Notes under the pieces: model-generated
What the model was told of the DNA's origin: nothing
Seen by the model: only the letters and a program-made list of their open reading frames with translations
Databases searched by the model: none
Made by a program: the position numbers and the translations under genes
In this document: positions 23,601 through 29,311 of the stretch, piece by piece
Numbering within the stretch: position 1 is the first letter of the stretch
Layout: every line of letters starts with the position of its first letter
Virus record (IMG/VR): IMGVR_UViG_3300002514_000166
Location: 1-29,311 of that record
DNA: 29,311 nt
Source of the DNA: a virus
Strand: one strand, 5' to 3'

Positions 23601-26600
23601 GGTTACTAGTGCGGAACAAGCAGAAATAGACTCTATGGAAGCTGCTTTGTCGACATATTGTTATTCTGCTTTACAGTTCGCCTATTCGGGTCAAATGTTC
23701 ATGAAACTTAAGAATTCTCGTTTACACAAACGAAAGTTTATGAAAAAATTGTGGGATAAAATTCTCAAAAGCCCGTTAAATAGTAGCAAAGTAGACCCAG
23801 AATGTCAAGAGGTGTTTGATCAACTTGGTATCACACCACAATCTGATAAGGACGATGTTGAAACAGATTTCTTTAACTTAAGTGAAGTGAAGCCAAAGAT
23901 AATGAAGATGTATAAGAATACTCTCTGCAAGGATCTCTACGAGGGCACACAAGAAGAGAGTTCTGTTAAAAAATCGTTATTTAACGGTGTAATTAAATTA
24001 ATAATTAAAGTCTATTCATTAGAAATGTGCCTATCGGGTATCATATCCTGGGATAGTTTTGATATTTCTGACATTTACAGAGACGACTTGATGGTTAAAA
24101 TCATTGTCAAAAACATCAAGAAAGATTTTGATATTGATATAATTTCTTATTATGCCAACGAGGTCATAAAGAATGAATTGCCCGAAGCACAGGCTGATTT
24201 ATTCCTGGAACGTAGTTCATTAGAGTACTTAATTGAAAAAGAAAGTAAAAGTATTGCTGATACAGTTAAGAAGATCTTCAAGTTTGGAACGCCATTATCT
24301 ACTGACTTAAAGTTAAATACGGTGAAGAATTCCAATCCGGATTTTGTTACACAATATCAAAGCCGGTTTGGGAAATATGATCCGGAAGACCCTAATAGTT
24401 TTAATCCCGCTTTACGCAAAGGCTTATTTGATCAGTCACGGCACGAGTATGTCGTCGACGCGGAATTAGAAAATAATATTTACACAATGAATTATGGTGG
24501 TAATAAGAGTGAATTATATAATTCAGCCGTCGCGACCGATAACAGTGCAGGCGATCCTTTTGACCTGTTTGGACTCAAACATCATGATAGGAACAAATCG
24601 CGATTTCACTCTCTACCCATGACATTTCATCCATTTATTAATAATGATGAAAATATTGATCTTGGGGCATATAAACAATTGACAGTGCCTTATTTAGGGG
24701 CGGGCAGCGCCACTTCTGAACCATTAAACGACTATAAATTAGAATATATAAGAAAACGCAATGCGCAAAGGAACATACTTGGCAATGCTGATCCGTTTGG
24801 GAAAGAAAGTTTCCAAGAAGTGTTGTATGGCAATGACCTGAATGCTAAATTGGGCAATATTACTTTTCAACCTTATGTCCGCGTTGAGGAAATATCTTTA
24901 GATGAGGCTTCAAAATATAGTGTAACAAAGTGGATTAAGGGCGGCCAAGTTACCGAGCCATGCGAAGATGCCTCAACCATAACATTTGACATGTCTGATT
25001 ATTTGGATGACATGTTTGAATATTTCAATTCTGTACGCTTAGACAGTGGTAATATATTTGGATGTCACCTATATGAGTATATCCCGCTATCTGCTTGGAG
25101 TTATTTTTATAGCAATTTATTTATGGAATATCTTGAGTCTGTTGTCGACGAATCAACCGGATTAAAGCCTTTAAAAGAATTGTATGATGAATACGGTCTT
25201 AAGCCTTTCTTTAAAAAAGTGTGTTATGGCCTGCGAATGACTTATTCGACAAATGCCCTTACTCATAATTCTGGCTTCATGAATATAATAGACCGTGAAC
25301 TTTCTGCGCCGGCATCGACGGGCCCTTATGCTAATAGTCTGAAGAAAGTAAAATCTCTTTATTCACATAGGCCACACATGTCTGGTTTGCAAGATCTTGA
25401 GGAAAGGCGATTATCAAGTGAATTACAAATACCTATCGCCGAGGTTGAGAGAGAAATCCACTCAGTGGAAAGAAGCCAATCGTTTACTCTAGGCAACAAT
25501 AAAAAACTTATTCCAATGTCTGAATTGGGAAGCTATTACAGTTTAAAGAATTCAGATATTGGATCGTTTAATGCCCTATCTGGAAATGATGCAGCAATGA
25601 AATTTTTGGTTAATAATCCACAACAATTTTTCTATAAGAATGTTGCGCAAGGGCTGCTTGGTGAAATGAAGAGAACACCAGAATTTAGGCTATTGTTCGA
25701 TCATTTATTACCAATGCAGCGATACATGGCAATGGCCTTCTTATATTCTGGAGAAGGCATGTCAAAATTTATTCCAGAACCAACAGATGTTTTGGATGAA
25801 ACCAAAAACTCTCTTAAAATGATGATGGAGACGCTATTAAACGCGGATGATTACAAGTATTTACCTGAGCCCGTTAAAAATGCAATACCAAACTTAGAAA
25901 TGCGTAAGGCCGGCGGAACTCGTGGTTTAGAGTCGGATGTTACCAAGCAAATGCTTATGTTATTACTTAAAGCACCCTTACTAGTTCTTAAGGGTTTTGT
26001 TGAGGCTACAGATCCCGCAGTTATGTTAGCAAGAAAGATTGTTGAAATTACCAATACAATCGCGCAAACTACATTTGCCGCAATTGATGCTAGCCTACAG
26101 GCAGCAAAAGCAGCGCAGGATGGCATTGTTAGTGGTGCTGAGGCCTCAATGATGCAATTGGAGATGACTGCTCAATTTGCTTTATCTGCGTTAGGGAGTT
26201 TAAAAAACGCCCTCCCGGGCGAACTAAGCAACGCAGTAAGTCTTCCGGAAGAAGGCGCGCCAGTTGCTGACTGGGAGATAAGCATCGAGGATCCTCCGGC
26301 GGACGCATTGGCCGGCAATGAAGAAGAATGGGAGAAATTCAAAGAGTCATTTAACGAGCTAAGTGCTATGATCACAGATTACAAAGCGTTTAAATCGGAA
26401 TATGAAATAGCCAAGGCAAAGGCTGATGAGATACAACAAGATATTCAGAACGTTAAAGAAGATGCAAAAGAGGTTTTTGATTCTATCTTCAATTCACCAT
26501 ACTTAGTACCTGGGATGTGGGCAGCAATGCTACCCTCAATGATTCCTTTCGGCGGCGGCATCGTTCCACCTCCATTTTTCGCCGGCCCGCCGAGCACAGT

Positions 26601-26706
26601 TCCTGGTATGATTTACATCGCGTTACTACTTATAGATGCAATAGAAGAAAAAACTCACGATGATACATATACTGACGATTCGCCAAATTGTGAAGAGGAA
26701 CTATAA
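17629..26706 (+). CDS. Giant virion structural protein of unknown function (3025 aa)
   Basis: This uninterrupted 9.1-kb gene lies between the spike-like gene and gp25, a position reserved for baseplate proteins in T4-like phages. Residues 55-145 may be a small SH3-like beta domain (GTWVGFVYDD then YTHAKYLRV). Residues 760-830 look like an Ig-like beta domain (TKSIEVAPGESYTLKPGEHT). A perfect EF-hand loop follows, DFNKDGVVTKEE, with D837, N839, D841 and E848. Helical segments around 885-905 and 1180-1225 have similar short patterns (LGYTKKEADAIL and AGLTKEECEAQI). The C-terminal 250 residues are helical with hydrophobic runs, a charged coiled-coil-like stretch near 2900-2960, and a Pro/Gly/Met-rich hydrophobic tail. 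I do not recognise the family. It may be a baseplate or fibre-network protein; a tape measure is less likely but not excluded. Confidence 0.7.
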   Translation: MTTIEKILPPADAPLPPSLFVSDPTLEAQLQPTSDHYIGELEVPEDGDPYLPVRLAPTPGDRIYGWEDEGYEFIESSVLDKYRPDTLPIGYPITITEVVVSNTGTWVGFVYDDPSEPNEEDTNQSYSGRLVYTHAKYLRVKQSARPLPYVSKKIIPELEASSVALPGLDPVDPMLQNWLKLRPNDVRLSYYDFYHYNVETFGEKLTYTSNFIATNPVARYTEGHFYFILGELPRESEQEVVNSISDTGIAEEEQIEEGKKQSSYKTYSAIKQVAWDNLMDYLGKNTTGGNQQLRDELYENHFVLAASKVNTNSANPNNQKMLFAIRASYLDAIPDTRRLYSRDFAEDSEFYSGKNYAITLSLKDIEVICTEISNIFKKIKSKIKSSAKKVVNLDDSDYDLGIQIEVIEEFPKILNDFLIRQTYPGSTNQDFVSSLLKTGIKTSDDHLVQLGIKDNGLTGAGVRETVSYVLFSPDPKTLEDEESANFNLFHFDPFLEEDSQSPPRSAIALRIGLPRIREELAGIYGTRALHMILSYNNVKSILANERQALYDNWPEFLTRYCVPPLKIYLADDPAKVSKGKLNCDELIKRLNASGPNVGVEEKLIQEQIYNSPECMEKYFNQFKKDTPATSPELTKKGLEKKSEEMDPKKNDFSENEYFKILYTGFFNVLDPQALISLILACIQKKLGMPLTAEAICEAAIIQLLNSLGIEQIEKIMIVNAMLDIDNPSSQAVIEALGHAPNPAAAPKGAAYSTTVSGQPTGEYSKTAAGPGTVINNEGTTAFEYEIILVAGGTKSIEVAPGESYTLKPGEHTIHFTPILDESYQSAPIATAMAASADFNKDGVVTKEELEQYQKQITLIEIVKNLEKTGGFVSLVPAPGYQREVIDSERDRLLELGYTKKEADAILVNTGFLVLSEDINQNSERLDIGGLDLGPLGPVRTPSVIRAAEQDAQNWLAWMKRVVDLQGICELIVGSVLDGLQDLLTDPVGFLGNFGDGWWEDFVEKLKRQFSFPTPSMAFPDSLPTDSRMGDFYEQIFKSILAALSQMLGQMVQMVIREALDKCLEENDDLGPGPNPTTSRPTIPLPTLQRMNLPTINGVPDADIVAWMKDILDNLSTGQLCALLREDASKQTLYDCLERTKAFWPNVFENGVNTIYEIRVIFAKIGEELNLDICTVLQPSSPVIGDICDAAFDSDARCEELQKAGLTKEECEAQIEKELNDLKQKVLGLSELAFPSANPLGGMPTSPCAMGGSFQIPPGVEHTMSRVTDNMLDTLKRSLLDDLNALKFFSMPPRAILAANDPDEMKKAQQMFVDAVKNPFTVECLAFIGDVRSFETQDIISYGLSYNRYLHYGDHTTKGENITDSDIGEVLDGYFLEWQDKHNNPENLRESENLRPITIDAGYPFIETAIAHPLFDYQENFLYFSNWAASFEGATHAEKELGQKITDALQENIKPLNLHNLIYTPKMLRDFRGFGSIEGDWDSDSRLVPGIPSPQGPAGGHDAAQSKWNKNNNYLSNYYSLDTKLKDIHPDPLVWLVMLRNFTGILHSTSVGTLGDGFWDPGNQFWDQQANITPWSTYLTQSAGLRRLYEIQKSSKFESEIIARCFIELTVAEAIGLEDDRVKKLYPNLATPISSAEGVIFTRSWQMTSVLSWEKPLEGSPLPELTTQTWFSGTTESGDVGSNTTGLELPSFMPLYLVFKQVFRDPDSPLNASAGEMIDYFSLREEPVSPELLESLQTDSAYSNKDKYRYPRAFDANANSDNIFQAHSMMELYSNFNPNILLYDMPFTETIAAGLDGKAKTTEILDALSGKYSTNDQIGALLDSIKSSKSKETLLYQNVHPGISDKLAKLTSPPSDISTVVKAPIRRTSDDNIPPDPLSHGFTDPNGIAEESKIVNPRYNFNFGKRYSSDVEGLVNNIYGGKFNGLDSTVKNYQTIIPQSEEIKNEFIASGFMVDQAPSPDGPWKLDPYNHKAQTFGRLLTHKFMEKFNKYAVTSAEQAEIDSMEAALSTYCYSALQFAYSGQMFMKLKNSRLHKRKFMKKLWDKILKSPLNSSKVDPECQEVFDQLGITPQSDKDDVETDFFNLSEVKPKIMKMYKNTLCKDLYEGTQEESSVKKSLFNGVIKLIIKVYSLEMCLSGIISWDSFDISDIYRDDLMVKIIVKNIKKDFDIDIISYYANEVIKNELPEAQADLFLERSSLEYLIEKESKSIADTVKKIFKFGTPLSTDLKLNTVKNSNPDFVTQYQSRFGKYDPEDPNSFNPALRKGLFDQSRHEYVVDAELENNIYTMNYGGNKSELYNSAVATDNSAGDPFDLFGLKHHDRNKSRFHSLPMTFHPFINNDENIDLGAYKQLTVPYLGAGSATSEPLNDYKLEYIRKRNAQRNILGNADPFGKESFQEVLYGNDLNAKLGNITFQPYVRVEEISLDEASKYSVTKWIKGGQVTEPCEDASTITFDMSDYLDDMFEYFNSVRLDSGNIFGCHLYEYIPLSAWSYFYSNLFMEYLESVVDESTGLKPLKELYDEYGLKPFFKKVCYGLRMTYSTNALTHNSGFMNIIDRELSAPASTGPYANSLKKVKSLYSHRPHMSGLQDLEERRLSSELQIPIAEVEREIHSVERSQSFTLGNNKKLIPMSELGSYYSLKNSDIGSFNALSGNDAAMKFLVNNPQQFFYKNVAQGLLGEMKRTPEFRLLFDHLLPMQRYMAMAFLYSGEGMSKFIPEPTDVLDETKNSLKMMMETLLNADDYKYLPEPVKNAIPNLEMRKAGGTRGLESDVTKQMLMLLLKAPLLVLKGFVEATDPAVMLARKIVEITNTIAQTTFAAIDASLQAAKAAQDGIVSGAEASMMQLEMTAQFALSALGSLKNALPGELSNAVSLPEEGAPVADWEISIEDPPADALAGNEEEWEKFKESFNELSAMITDYKAFKSEYEIAKAKADEIQQDIQNVKEDAKEVFDSIFNSPYLVPGMWAAMLPSMIPFGGGIVPPPFFAGPPSTVPGMIYIALLLIDAIEEKTHDDTYTDDSPNCEEEL
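22041..22680 (+). other. Alternating GC-rich and AT-rich patches inside the giant gene
   Basis: Hand counts give 69 G/C of 100 bases at 22041-22140, 12 of 60 at 22141-22200, 73 of 120 at 22261-22380 and 69 of 110 at 22571-22680. In the first patch 23 of 33 third codon positions are G or C. The change therefore lies at synonymous sites as well as in amino acid choice. The frame is open throughout. Confidence 0.85.
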
Positions 26707-26716
26707 GGAGTAATTA

Positions 26717-27094
26717 ATGAACGGAATAGGGCCAGAACTACCGCTTAACAGAGATCATCGTTTTGGACTATTTTCTCTAATTACCAATTATAGGGATGAA
26801 GTAAGGCAAAATTTTAAAAATTTACTTCTTACCGCACCCGGAGAGCGCGTGATGATACCAGACTTCGGCGTAGGACTTAGGCACTTTTTGTTCGAACCAT
26901 CTCCTCAAGCAATTCCTGGAATAAGACAAAGGATAAGTTCGCAAGTAGCAAAATTTATGCCGTATATAAAAATCAATAAACTGCAATTTAATTCAAGCAA
27001 AGATTCACATGCTTTATCCATATTCATTGAATTTGATGTGCCAAGTATTAACCTTTCAACTTCTATGGTCCTTCAGTCCGAGGATGTTAACTAA
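26717..27094 (+). CDS. 25: gp25-like baseplate wedge protein
   Basis: This 125-aa protein matches the GPW/gp25 family in length and motifs. It has RFGLFSLITNYRDEVRQNFKNLL, the family core TAPGERVMIPDFGVGLRHFLFE, then IRQRISSQVAKFMPYIKINKL. Gp25 forms part of the baseplate wedge core, joining inner wedge proteins to the sheath-initiation ring, and is conserved across contractile tails. AAGGAG lies 9 nt before the ATG. The gene sits 10 nt after the giant protein and 2 nt before gp6. The gp25-gp6 order is the usual one for T4-like marine phages and supports this call. Confidence 0.93.
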   Translation: MNGIGPELPLNRDHRFGLFSLITNYRDEVRQNFKNLLLTAPGERVMIPDFGVGLRHFLFEPSPQAIPGIRQRISSQVAKFMPYIKINKLQFNSSKDSHALSIFIEFDVPSINLSTSMVLQSEDVN

Positions 27095-27096
27095 TC

Positions 27097-28893
27097 ATGT
27101 CGAAAAAAGATAAAAAACTAATAAGATACACAAACAGGGAATTTAATTCTATTAAAGAGGGTTTAATAGAATATACAAAAAGATATTATCCGGACATACA
27201 TAAAGATTTTTCAGACGCATCATTTGGTTCCCTGATGCTTGATACAGTTGCGTATGTGGGTGACACGCTTTCTTTTTATTTGGATTATCAAGCAAATGAG
27301 TCGTTTTTAGATACAGCCATAGAATATGATAATGTGGTCCGCCTAGGCGAACAAGTTGGTTATAAACAACCTTTGAGAGCTAATTCGTTTGGAACAGTAG
27401 TAATATATATATTGGCGCCCGTTATAACAACTGGCGCAGCCCCAGATACAAATTATCTTCCGGTGTTGGCCAGGGGAACAAAGTTCTCTTCCGATTCAGG
27501 TCAAGCATTTTCTTTAATTGATGATATAGATTTTGCGAATCCCAACAATGAAATTGTCGTGGCCACGGCGAACGATGCCGACGGCACGCCGACTGCTTTT
27601 GCTGTCAAGGCCTACGGGAGGGTAATATCTGGAGAAGAAGAACAAGAAATAGTAAATGTTGGCGATTTTACTAGATTTTTAACAATTCCGCTTTCAGATC
27701 CAAACATAACAGAAATAGTTTCTATCGTAGATGCAGAAGGGCACGAATATTTTGAAGTAGACTACCTTTCGCAGGACACAGTGTTCAGATCTGTTGTTAA
27801 CAAAGACCCAGCAACACGGGATTATGTACCAAATATTATTGTAACCACATCAGTTCCGCGCCGCTTTGTTACCTTTAACAGAAATGGTAGAATAGAAGTT
27901 AAGTTTGGTTATGGCTCTGACTCAGCGCTAAAAACGGACAATATTTCACACCCCTCCAATATCGTCTTAAAGATGCACGGCCGCGGTTACGAGACGGACG
28001 AGAGCCTAGATCCATCTAAATTATTAGTAACTGATAAATTTGGTATTGCGCCGGCTAACACGACACTTACAATAACATACAGAAAAAATACTTCTGACAA
28101 TGTTAATGTCGCTACTCGCGGACTTTCTTCGGTGGTTGACCCTATATTTGTTTTTGGTGAGAACGCGACGAATTCAAGTTCGATTTCTTTCGTTAGAGAG
28201 AGTCTTGAAGTTGTTAATGATGCGCCTATAACTGGTGATGTAAGTTTGCCGACGATTAACGAACTAAAACAAAGAGTTAATGATATTTTTGCATCTCAAA
28301 ATAGGGCGGTTACATCTGACGACTATGAGGCCTTAATTTACAGAATGCCAGCTAAATTTGGCCGCTTGAAGCGCGCAAGAATTGTGAGAGACCACGATTC
28401 CTTTAAAAGAAACCTTAATTTATATCTTTTATCGGAAGACACAGATAGAAATTTAATCACGAGCAGCCAAGTATTGAAAAATAACGTGAAAACCTGGCTT
28501 AACCATTACAGAATGATAAACGACACTATTGATATTCTAGATCCTAAAATTGTTAATATTGCAATCAAGTTTTCAGCAGTAGTGGATTATTCTGAAGACA
28601 AGTTTGAAGCATTAAATGCCGCGATTACTGAAATTCAGAATATGTTCTTAGAGAAGATGGATATTGGACAGCCTCTTTATATTACCAATATTTACGACAG
28701 ACTAAATAATCTAGACGAAATTGTTGATGTAACAAGTGTGGAAATAGAAAATAAAGCTGGTGCACTGTACTCAGATAGTTCTATCAACATAGACCAATAT
28801 ATTTCCGCTGATGGTAGAATACTCTATGCACCAGAAAATGTCATATATGAATTAAAATATCCTGCTTTAGATATTAAGGGGACAATTATATAA
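27097..28893 (+). CDS. 6: gp6-like baseplate wedge protein
   Basis: This 598-aa protein resembles T4 gp6 and its cyanophage relatives. It has IRYTNREFNSIKEGLIEYTK at the start and then SFGSLMLDTVAYVGDTLSFYLDYQANE. That helical core is shared with the gpJ-type baseplate proteins. A strand-rich middle (residues 110-350) follows. Then comes RAVTSDDYEALIYRMPAKFGR, the hallmark segment of the family, and a C-terminal part with VDVTSVEIENKAG. Gp6 dimers form the inner ring of the baseplate wedge. The length is close to the family norm. The stop overlaps the next ATG (TAATG), indicating coupled translation. Confidence 0.93.
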   Translation: MSKKDKKLIRYTNREFNSIKEGLIEYTKRYYPDIHKDFSDASFGSLMLDTVAYVGDTLSFYLDYQANESFLDTAIEYDNVVRLGEQVGYKQPLRANSFGTVVIYILAPVITTGAAPDTNYLPVLARGTKFSSDSGQAFSLIDDIDFANPNNEIVVATANDADGTPTAFAVKAYGRVISGEEEQEIVNVGDFTRFLTIPLSDPNITEIVSIVDAEGHEYFEVDYLSQDTVFRSVVNKDPATRDYVPNIIVTTSVPRRFVTFNRNGRIEVKFGYGSDSALKTDNISHPSNIVLKMHGRGYETDESLDPSKLLVTDKFGIAPANTTLTITYRKNTSDNVNVATRGLSSVVDPIFVFGENATNSSSISFVRESLEVVNDAPITGDVSLPTINELKQRVNDIFASQNRAVTSDDYEALIYRMPAKFGRLKRARIVRDHDSFKRNLNLYLLSEDTDRNLITSSQVLKNNVKTWLNHYRMINDTIDILDPKIVNIAIKFSAVVDYSEDKFEALNAAITEIQNMFLEKMDIGQPLYITNIYDRLNNLDEIVDVTSVEIENKAGALYSDSSINIDQYISADGRILYAPENVIYELKYPALDIKGTII

Positions 28894-29311
28894 TGGCTAT
28901 TAAGAAGTATATCGCAGACAAAGACAACACAATAACCAATGCTTATCAACTGGATATATCCACTCGGGGCACTGGTTCGAACATGGGTGCTTCTGATATT
29001 CTTGAGGTGTTTTCAATATATGGCCAGCAAACCTTAACATCTTCTGCTGACACCGGCTCTGTAGAATTATCCCGCGCTTTACTTCAATTTCCAGTGTCAA
29101 CTATATCAGCAGACCGAACTGCCAACACGATTCCCGGCTCAGGCAGTGTTAGTTTTTATTTAAGAATGTTTAACGCCCGCCATTCTGAGCAACTTCCGAA
29201 GAGTTTTACAGTTAATGTTTTGGCTGTATCACAATCTTGGGAGGAAGGCACCGGACTGGATATGGAGGGTTATACTGACAAAACAAAAGATGCTATCGAT
29301 GGTTCGAACTG
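28893..29311 (+). CDS. Virion structural protein conserved downstream of gp6 (3'-truncated by window end)
   Basis: The ATG overlaps the gp6 stop (TAATG) and is preceded by AAGGGGA. The frame stays open to the last base. The visible 139 residues begin MAIKKYIADKDNTITNAY and carry RGTGSNMGASDILEVFSIYG, followed by LSRALLQFPVSTISADR, SVSFYLRMFNARHSEQLP and SWEEGTGLDMEGYTD. This pattern (a strand-rich start, repeated aliphatic/aromatic strands, and a W-x-EG-x-GLD segment) resembles the DNRLRE-like structural proteins often found next to gp6 in marine T4-like phages. It probably belongs to the tail or a fibre. The C-terminus is outside the window, so length and full domain set are unknown. Confidence 0.75.
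   Translation, partial: MAIKKYIADKDNTITNAYQLDISTRGTGSNMGASDILEVFSIYGQQTLTSSADTGSVELSRALLQFPVSTISADRTANTIPGSGSVSFYLRMFNARHSEQLPKSFTVNVLAVSQSWEEGTGLDMEGYTDKTKDAIDGSN

Noticed and set aside
17629-26706. Tape-measure identity for the giant protein
   Set aside because: Most of the protein is not the continuous helical repeat pattern of tape measures. It has many beta segments and Trp/Pro-rich parts, and it lies between the spike-like gene and gp25. The idea is kept only as a minor alternative.

Overview
The window is a densely packed stretch of a tailed-phage genome. It is most likely a T4-like marine myovirus related to the cyanophage/pelagiphage branch. Every supported gene lies on the + strand. 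No gap between genes exceeds about 17 nt, and most junctions overlap or touch (ATGA, TAATG, TTGA). I see no tRNA, rRNA, CRISPR, transposase, integrase or intrinsic terminator. The T4-type assignment rests on a gp55-like late sigma factor, a gp25-like and a gp6-like baseplate wedge protein in order, and hub/spike-type proteins upstream of them. The host cannot be read from the sequence. No photosynthesis genes or other host-specific markers are present.

Region 1 (1-10.8 kb) is a very AT-rich surface-glycan island. In order it holds the tail end of a probable glycosyltransferase, a GT4-GT2 fusion, three roughly 300-aa GT4-type transferases, a class I methyltransferase, an unassigned GT-A-like protein, an 18-codon coupled ORF, a HAD phosphatase-cupin fusion, a nucleotidyltransferase-kinase fusion, a GatZ/KbaZ-like TIM barrel, an FkbM methyltransferase and a UDP-sugar epimerase-type SDR. 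Together these look like a route that makes, activates, transfers and O-methylates an unusual sugar. The product could alter the infected host's surface or decorate the virion.

Region 2 (10.8-12.5 kb) is a compact set of small genes: a conserved 57-aa protein, an FmdB-type zinc ribbon, a two-helix membrane protein with an acidic tail, the gp55-like late sigma factor, and a 98-aa helical protein that may be a small terminase. The membrane-protein gene and the sigma gene overlap in a purine-rich stretch that encodes an acidic tail in one frame and a basic head in the other.

Region 3 (12.5-29.3 kb) is the virion/baseplate module. It holds a 1221-aa hub-like protein ending in an M15 peptidase, a 466-aa spike-like structural protein, a 3025-aa virion protein containing one textbook EF-hand loop, gp25, gp6, and the beginning of another conserved structural protein cut by the window end. 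This region is richer in GC than region 1, and inside the giant gene there are sharply bounded GC-rich patches.

The points most worth following up are the sugar-activation cassette with its two fusions and the orphan GatZ-like protein, the 3025-aa protein, the GC patches within it, and a strong excess of GGCGCC and GCCGGC palindromes in an AT-rich phage.
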